The notes under the pieces are model-generated. The model was not told the origin of the DNA. It saw only the letters and a program-made list of their open reading frames with translations, and made no database searches. A DNA stretch of 64,000 bases, from NCBI GenBank assembly GCA_022706685.1, contig JAKJCA010000006.1:1-64000 (forward strand), in the 5' to 3' direction. Within the stretch, counting starts at the first letter, position 1. Each line of letters opens with the position of its first letter. Source of the DNA: Bacillota bacterium (GTDB lineage Bacteria; Bacillota; Clostridia; Oscillospirales; Acutalibacteraceae). A program made the position numbers and the translations under genes. Below are positions 59,030-64,000 of this stretch, in pieces.

Positions 59030-60391
59030 ATGCAATTCAGCCAACTCCATATCAGCCCGTCCATTATCCGCGCGCTCGAGCACGAGGGCTACGTCGAACC
59101 GACGCCGATCCAGGCGCAGGCGATCCCGCCCGTCCTCGAAGGCAGGGACCTGCTCGGCTGCGCGCAGACGGGCACGGGCAAAACCGCGGCCTTCGCCGTG
59201 CCGGTGATTCAGCTGCTCAGCGCCGATCGAAGCGCGGCGGCGGGCAAAAGAAAAATCCGCGCGCTGGTCCTCACGCCGACGAGGGAACTCGCCGTGCAGA
59301 TTGACGAAAGTTTCCGCACCTACGGCAGGAACGCCGACTTGCGCTACCTCGTCGTGTACGGCGGCGTATCGCAAAAACCGTCGGAGGCCCACCTGAAAGC
59401 CGGCGTCGACGTCCTCGTCGCGACGCCCGGCCGGCTCAACGACCTCATCGGCCAGGGGCTCGTCGACCTGCAGGACCTCAAAATCTTCATCCTCGACGAG
59501 GCGGACCGCATGCTGGACATGGGCTTTATCCATGACGTCAAAAAAATCATCGCCAAGACGCCGGAAAAGAAGCAGACGCTGCTTTTTTCCGCCACGATAC
59601 CCCCCGAAATTTCCAAAATGGCCGACTCCCTGCTGGTCAACCCCGTCAAAATCTCCGTCACGCCCGACCAGCCGACGGTGGAGGCGGTCGAGCAGTATGT
59701 GTATTTCACCGACAGGGAAAACAAGCCGGCGCTGCTGGCGCACCTGCTGAAAAACAGCGGCATCGAGTCCGCCCTCGTCTTTTCGCGCACCAAACACGGC
59801 GCCGACAAAATCGTGCGCCTGCTGCACCGCGAGTTCATCCGGGCCGAGTCCATCCACGGCAACAAGTCGCAGAACGCGCGCCAGACCGCGCTCAACAACT
59901 TTAAAAACAGGACGACCCGCGTGCTCGTGGCGACGGATATCGCCGCGCGGGGCATTGACATCGACGAACTGTCGCATGTTTTTAACTACGACCTGCCCGA
60001 GGTGCCGGAGACCTACGTCCACCGCATCGGGCGCACCGCCCGCGCGGGGCTGGGCGGCACGGCCATCGCCTTTTGCGACTACGACGAAAAGCCCCTGCTC
60101 GCCGCGATTGAAAAACTCATCAACAAAAAAGTGACGGTCGTCGAGGACCACCCTTACCCGATGCTCATCCATACGCCGCGGCCGAGGCAGCAGCAGGGGC
60201 GGAGAAAGTCCCCGGACGGCCCGCCGCAGGGCGGAAAGCCGAAGGCGCCGGCCGCGCCGCCGGCCAGGAAAAGCGCTGAGCCGCCGTTCGAGTGGCCCAA
60301 CCGCCCGCAGAGGCCCGGCGGCGGCCCTCCGGCGTTCGGCAGACGCCCGGGGAGAAGGCCCGCGAGGCGGAAAAACAATTCTTACCGATAA
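59030..60391 (+). CDS. DEAD-box ATP-dependent RNA helicase (RhlE-like)
   Basis: A 453-residue helicase. In order: Q motif (FSQLHISPSIIRALEHEGY, TPIQAQAIP), motif I AQTGTGKT near residue 47, PTRELAVQ, TPGRL, DEADRMLDMGF near residue 152, SATIPPE, then the second domain with VFSRTKHGADK, ATDIAARGIDID near residue 303 and HRIGRTARAG near residue 328. A basic, Pro/Arg/Gly-rich tail from about residue 380 should bind RNA. It remodels RNA in ribosome assembly or decay. Start ATG 59030 follows GGAGAAAAC. Confidence 0.95.
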   Translation: MQFSQLHISPSIIRALEHEGYVEPTPIQAQAIPPVLEGRDLLGCAQTGTGKTAAFAVPVIQLLSADRSAAAGKRKIRALVLTPTRELAVQIDESFRTYGRNADLRYLVVYGGVSQKPSEAHLKAGVDVLVATPGRLNDLIGQGLVDLQDLKIFILDEADRMLDMGFIHDVKKIIAKTPEKKQTLLFSATIPPEISKMADSLLVNPVKISVTPDQPTVEAVEQYVYFTDRENKPALLAHLLKNSGIESALVFSRTKHGADKIVRLLHREFIRAESIHGNKSQNARQTALNNFKNRTTRVLVATDIAARGIDIDELSHVFNYDLPEVPETYVHRIGRTARAGLGGTAIAFCDYDEKPLLAAIEKLINKKVTVVEDHPYPMLIHTPRPRQQQGRRKSPDGPPQGGKPKAPAAPPARKSAEPPFEWPNRPQRPGGGPPAFGRRPGRRPARRKNNSYR

Positions 60392-60408
60392 ACCTCAACG
60401 ATAAAGCA

Positions 60409-60437
60409 CACCCCCGAACCGCTTGCGGCCGGGGGTG
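60409..60437. terminator. Probable shared terminator between helicase and LRR genes
   Basis: CACCCCCG and CGGGGGTG pair around an inner GAACCGCTTGCGGC; it lies between two convergent genes but has only short T-runs. Confidence 0.5.
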
Positions 60438-60470
60438 GCGTTGCGTTTGAACCAAGTTGTTTCGCAGGGC

Positions 60471-62873
60471 TTAGTACGTCTTCGCGCTGACAGCCGTGGT
60501 GGGGTTGCCGTAAATATTTACTCCGCTGACGGTGCGGTATGCCCTGACTTTGTAATAGTAGGTCACACCTTTTGTCAGGCCGGTGTTGATGTAACTCGTC
60601 GCCGTCAGCGTTTTCAGCTGCGTGTAGGTTTTTGTGGAAGCGTTGTACTTGTAAAGGACATAACCGGTGGCTCCCGCGACGGGGTTCCACGTCAGTTTGA
60701 TGCTTGTGCTGCTGTAGCGCGCCGCTTTGAAATTGGCCGGCGTGGCGGGGACGGGCTTCGCGGAGACAACGGCGGAGGCGGAACTGTAGATATTGGCGCC
60801 GTTGAATGTCTTGTAGGCATAAACCTTGTAATAATAGGTTGTTCCGGTTGTCAGAGAGGGGTCGGTGTAGTTCGTCGAGGCCGTTGTCTTTATTTTTGCA
60901 TAACCGCCGGCGCTGTTTGTCGAACGGTAAACAGCATAGCCGGCCGCGCCGGTGACCGCGGACCAACTGACTTTGACGCTGTTGTAAGAGGCGGAGGCGG
61001 CTTTGACGTTTGTCGGCGTTCCCACAGACACGGCGACTGTCGGATACCCTTGCCATGGATTGGTAAAACCGGTTTTGCCGCTTATATAATAAATCTTAAA
61101 ATTGCTTGCAACATCAGAAAAATAATTGTTACCCGTTGCCGGCGCATTGCCGAGGAACAACGCCGTCTGCAAATTTTTACAACCGCCAAACGCTCCGGCG
61201 CCGATGCTCGCCACGCTGGCCGGGATGGTCACGTTCGGCAGACTGCTGCAATTGTTAAACGCCTGCGTACCGATGCTTGTCACGCCGTTCGGTATCGTTA
61301 CCCCCGTCAGGCCGCTGCAGCTGGAAAATGCGGAATTTCCGATACTCGTCACGCTGTTCGGAATGATCACGCTTTTCAGGCTCGTGCAGCCGGAAAACAC
61401 GGAACCTCCGATGCCCGTTATGCTGTTCGAAATAGCCACGCCCGTCAGGCCCGTGCAGCCGGAAAATGCGGAATCTCCGATGTTCGTTACACTGTTAGGA
61501 ATGGTGACGCCCGTCAGGCCCGTGCAGCCGGAAAATGCGGAATCTCCGATGTTCGTCACGCTGTTTGGAATGGTGATGCCCGTCAGGCCCGCGCAGCCGG
61601 AAAACGCGCCGCCCGCAATACCCAAAGTATCCGTTTGAAGTTGAACGGAGGTATTGGACGGCATGGCGCCTTTGTAAACATAAGCGACCTTCCCAGCATA
61701 AACGAGTCCATCCGGTTGATTGTTTAACCAGGCGGTACCGTAAAATGCTTTCGTCCCGATATTTTTCACGCTGTCCGGTATCACTACGCTCGCCAGAACA
61801 GGGCAGCCTTCAAAGGCTGAACCTCCGATGCCCGTCACGCTGTTCGGAATAACTATGTTTGTCAGGCCGCTGCAGTTTTGAAACGCCATCCCTCCGATGC
61901 TCGTCACGCTGTTTGGAATGGTGATGCCCGTCAGGCCCGTGCAGCCGGAAAACGCGTAAGCTCCGATGCTCGTTACGCTGTTCGGAATTGTCACGCTCTT
62001 CAGACCCTTGCAGCCGGAAAATGTGGTACCGCCGATGCTCGTCACGCTGTTCGGAATGACCATGCTTGTCAGGCCCGTACAATAGAAGAATGCTCCATCC
62101 CCGATGCTTGTCACGCTGTTCGGAATTGTCACGCTCGTCAGGTTGTTGCAGAAAGAAAATGCGGAACCTCCGATGCTCGTCACGCTGGCCGGAATGGTAA
62201 CGCTCGTCAGGCCTGAGCAGCCGTAAAACGCGCCGCCCGCAATACCCAAAGTATCCGTCTTGAGTTGTACGGCCGTACTGGACGGCATGGCGCCTTTGTA
62301 AACATAAGCGACCTTGCCGGCATATACCAGTCCATTTGGTTGATTGCTTAGCCAAGCAGTATTGGAAAATGCATCATGGCCGATACTTGACACGCTGTCC
62401 GGGATTGTTATGCTCGTCAGCCCGGTGCACCCGGAAAATGCGGAATTTCCGATACCCCTCACGCTATTCGGGAACGTCATGCTCGTCAGCTTTGTGCAAT
62501 TATAAAACGTACTGTCTTCTATGCCTGTCACGCTGTTCGGGATCGTCACGTTCGTCAGGCCGTCGCAGCGGGAAAACGCAGAATCCTCGATGCTCGTCAC
62601 GCCGTTCGGAATCGTTACACTCGTCAGACCGCTGCGGTTGGCAAACGCATAACTCTTGATGGCTGTCACCGGATAACCGCCAAGCGTTGAGGGGATCGTG
62701 ATCGCGCCGCTTGCAGAGGAACTGCAATATGTAATGGTCGCTTTGCCGCCTGAAACGGTGTAGGTGTAAATCCCGCTTGTTTCCGCGTTTGCCGTTAAAG
62801 TGAAGGGAACCGAACCGAACGTTAAAACCGCTGCCAAGAAGAATGCCAATAAGCTTTTAACACACTTTTTCAC
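60471..62873 (-). CDS. BspA-type leucine-rich-repeat surface protein with two fibronectin III-like domains
   Basis: An 800-residue secreted protein. Signal peptide KKCVKSLLAFFLAAVLTFGSVPF ends near TANA. About 20 LRR_5 units of 23 residues follow (consensus GLTSVTIPNSVTSIGDSAFSGC), interrupted twice by the segment GLVYAGKVAYVYKGAMPS. Near residue 610 two FN3-like domains begin (VKVSWSAVTGAAGYAVYRS and IKLTWNPVAGATGYVLYKY). No LPxTG or other anchor is visible. GTG 62873 has GGAGG eight bases upstream and gives a clean signal peptide; earlier starts add a non-signal tail. BspA-like proteins bind host or matrix partners. Confidence 0.88.
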   Translation of the reverse strand: MKKCVKSLLAFFLAAVLTFGSVPFTLTANAETSGIYTYTVSGGKATITYCSSSASGAITIPSTLGGYPVTAIKSYAFANRSGLTSVTIPNGVTSIEDSAFSRCDGLTNVTIPNSVTGIEDSTFYNCTKLTSMTFPNSVRGIGNSAFSGCTGLTSITIPDSVSSIGHDAFSNTAWLSNQPNGLVYAGKVAYVYKGAMPSSTAVQLKTDTLGIAGGAFYGCSGLTSVTIPASVTSIGGSAFSFCNNLTSVTIPNSVTSIGDGAFFYCTGLTSMVIPNSVTSIGGTTFSGCKGLKSVTIPNSVTSIGAYAFSGCTGLTGITIPNSVTSIGGMAFQNCSGLTNIVIPNSVTGIGGSAFEGCPVLASVVIPDSVKNIGTKAFYGTAWLNNQPDGLVYAGKVAYVYKGAMPSNTSVQLQTDTLGIAGGAFSGCAGLTGITIPNSVTNIGDSAFSGCTGLTGVTIPNSVTNIGDSAFSGCTGLTGVAISNSITGIGGSVFSGCTSLKSVIIPNSVTSIGNSAFSSCSGLTGVTIPNGVTSIGTQAFNNCSSLPNVTIPASVASIGAGAFGGCKNLQTALFLGNAPATGNNYFSDVASNFKIYYISGKTGFTNPWQGYPTVAVSVGTPTNVKAASASYNSVKVSWSAVTGAAGYAVYRSTNSAGGYAKIKTTASTNYTDPSLTTGTTYYYKVYAYKTFNGANIYSSASAVVSAKPVPATPANFKAARYSSTSIKLTWNPVAGATGYVLYKYNASTKTYTQLKTLTATSYINTGLTKGVTYYYKVRAYRTVSGVNIYGNPTTAVSAKTY
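61601..62372. repeat. Internal 148-bp duplication in the LRR gene
   Basis: 61601-61748 and 62225-62372 are nearly identical and both encode the non-LRR insert containing VYAGKVAYVYKGAMPS; they are 624 bases apart. The many 69-bp LRR units between them also repeat at DNA level, so the gene can change length by recombination. Confidence 0.8.
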
Positions 62874-62907
62874 AGCAGCAACCTCCATTTTTTTCCATAG
62901 CAAAACG

Positions 62908-62936
62908 ATTATACAATTTTGGGAGAATTGTATCAA
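62908..62936 (-). promoter_or_regulatory. Promoter of the LRR gene
   Basis: Minus strand: TTGATA (62931-62936), 17-base spacer, TATAAT (62908-62913). Confidence 0.8.
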
Positions 62937-63023
62937 TATGTTTTAACGACTGCCGCGGCGGACCCAACCTTGACCGGCTCTGTGCCCGTTGAATCCGGTT
63001 TTCAACATGAGTCTAATTACACT

Positions 63024-64000
63024 TTACAACCCAACGTTTTCCGCCGCCTGCATCAAGTCGTCATATTTCCGCTCGAGGGCCTGCTGTTTGAGGGTTTTGG
63101 AGAACGGCGATTTGCGGTACATTTCCGAATATTCCAAACGGCTGCTCCTGCCCTCGACATAGACGGTATTCGACAGCGCTTCCCTCAACAGGGCGTCGTA
63201 TGCGGCGTAAAAGGCCTCCCGTGCCGGCGCGGCGGCGCCGCTGGCGTCGGCGTTCAGCAGGTCTTTGAGCAGGCCGGTGTATCGGGTGATGTCCAGCAGA
63301 TTGCCGTAAGCGCAGGCCAGCCGGAATTCCGCCGCGGCGAGTTGGAAAACGGATGTTTCGCCCTCGTCAATAAGGACTTTCGCGTTCTCGAGCGCGGCGC
63401 TGAATTGCAGATAACTGTATTCGTTGTAGCAGGATTTATCCTTGACTGCCAAACTGCCTATAAGGTTCCGCAGGCGCGTTGTCCGGCCGCAGGCGGGCGG
63501 CGGCATGGTACAAGCGGAAACTTCTGCCTGCTGCGCGGGGCGGGCGGCGGGCGGCGGGACGTCAAAAAGGACCTTGAACTTCACGACGCCGTTGTGTTCG
63601 ATTTGCAGCGTCAGCGTTTCGCCGTCCCATGCGGAGGAATAAGTAAACGGCCGGTTCGATTTGCCGCTGCCGTCGGGGCTGCTCAGCCACACGACGCGCG
63701 GCTCGACGCCGCCGGTTTTGACGGTGACGGCGGTGGTCCTTTTCTGCGTATCGTCGACGCCTTTGGGGTTGCCATGCGCGTCGAGCGTCAGGAAGTTGCC
63801 CAAAAAGGCCGTCAAACCCACCGATTCAAAATAGGCGGGCGTGAAGGACTTAATCATGTTTCCTTTATCGGTGCGGTAGTTCGACAGGTAGAAGCCCAGC
63901 CCGCCCCCTGTTTGCTTCACGACGGCGCAGGTGTGCTCCTGCGCGCGGATGCCGAAACCCGCGTTGGGCGACAGCGTCATCCACGCGGATTTCACGGCGC
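63024..64000 (-). CDS. Unknown protein, C-terminal part, FIVAR-like (5' end outside window)
   Basis: The frame is open to the right edge; at least 325 residues are visible. The first part is beta-rich with GGLGFYLSNYRTDKGN and FTYSSAWDGETLTLQIEHNGV, as in carbohydrate-active or sugar-binding proteins. From about residue 190 the helical pattern SYLQFSAALENAKVLIDEGETSVFQLAAAEFRLACAYGNLL matches FIVAR-type sugar-binding domains of surface proteins. No catalytic motif is recognised. The last residues are highly charged. It probably belongs to a large secreted glycan-binding or -degrading protein. Confidence 0.5.
   Translation of the reverse strand, partial: AVKSAWMTLSPNAGFGIRAQEHTCAVVKQTGGGLGFYLSNYRTDKGNMIKSFTPAYFESVGLTAFLGNFLTLDAHGNPKGVDDTQKRTTAVTVKTGGVEPRVVWLSSPDGSGKSNRPFTYSSAWDGETLTLQIEHNGVVKFKVLFDVPPPAARPAQQAEVSACTMPPPACGRTTRLRNLIGSLAVKDKSCYNEYSYLQFSAALENAKVLIDEGETSVFQLAAAEFRLACAYGNLLDITRYTGLLKDLLNADASGAAAPAREAFYAAYDALLREALSNTVYVEGRSSRLEYSEMYRKSPFSKTLKQQALERKYDDLMQAAENVGL

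Overview
The window is a GC-rich (roughly 60%) stretch of chromosome from an anaerobic Firmicute, most likely an uncultured member of the Clostridia. Pointers are strong AGGAGG-type ribosome binding sites, frequent TTG and GTG starts, a hybrid-cluster protein, a LarA homologue, GPH sugar symporters, a BspA-type surface protein and clostridial-style prophage and type I restriction remnants. No rRNA is present; there are three tRNA genes (Pro, Thr, Tyr). The assignment is an inference from gene content.

Layout. 3-6000: the end of a CapA-like gene, then a tightly packed run (APH-like kinase, alpha/beta hydrolase, LarA-like, FAD oxidoreductase) and an FSA-type transaldolase with its own promoter and terminator. 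6.1-11.4 kb: two UroD-like paralogues flank a CDF metal exporter, an alpha-toroid-like protein and a DUF4886 SGNH protein. 11.7-16.0 kb: housekeeping block with rpsF-ssb-rpsR-fba on the minus strand, divergent glyA, and convergent birA. 16.2-17.9 kb: tRNA-Pro, then arrays of tiny hairpins surrounding a low-GC four-helix-bundle gene. 17.9-26.5 kb: DUF4838 glycosidase-like protein, a low-GC DUF4143 ATPase behind three 40-bp-spaced dyads, an unknown glycosidase-like protein, a DUF2284 protein, a GNAT and a GPH-type transporter. 26.6-31.2 kb: a TetR regulator divergent from an MMPL transporter and its secreted partner. 31.2-35.2 kb: a wrecked type I restriction locus (hsdR 3' piece, hsdM 5' piece) whose middle is replaced by low-GC genes and prophage scraps. 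35.2-41.1 kb: hcp, cupin, Crp/Fnr regulator, then a znuACB-zur metal uptake operon. 41.1-49.5 kb: sulfoquinovosidase-like GH31, isomerase-like protein, GPH symporter, secreted GH78 rhamnosidase, GtrA. 49.6-50.9 kb: tRNA-Thr and tRNA-Tyr, a second hairpin array, and a second four-helix-bundle gene. 51-64 kb: GDPD-like protein, small membrane protein, large metallophosphoesterase, lipoprotein, psuK-psuG, MBL hydrolase, another hairpin cluster, DEAD-box helicase, BspA-like LRR protein, and the start of an unknown FIVAR-like protein.

The most unusual feature is a module seen twice: tRNA gene(s), Rho-independent terminator, then, two or three bases after the T-tract, an array of short hairpins separated by a 6-7 nt word, and a four-helix-bundle (S23/Avd-like) gene. 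The word differs between arrays (ATGATAT, ATGATG, A/GTGAAG). In each array it is written forward in the first half and as its reverse complement in the second half. At the switch lies a segment complementary to the first hairpin's 5' arm, so the whole array can also fold as one large branched structure. The arrays are tandemly duplicated and partly recombined. This pattern is not explained by CRISPR, integron or ordinary REP elements and is the best candidate here for an undescribed system.

Metabolically the window suggests a plant- or mucus-glycan scavenger: secreted rhamnosidase and DUF4838 protein, a sulfoquinovosidase-like locus, pseudouridine salvage, zinc uptake and nitrosative/oxygen defence (hcp).
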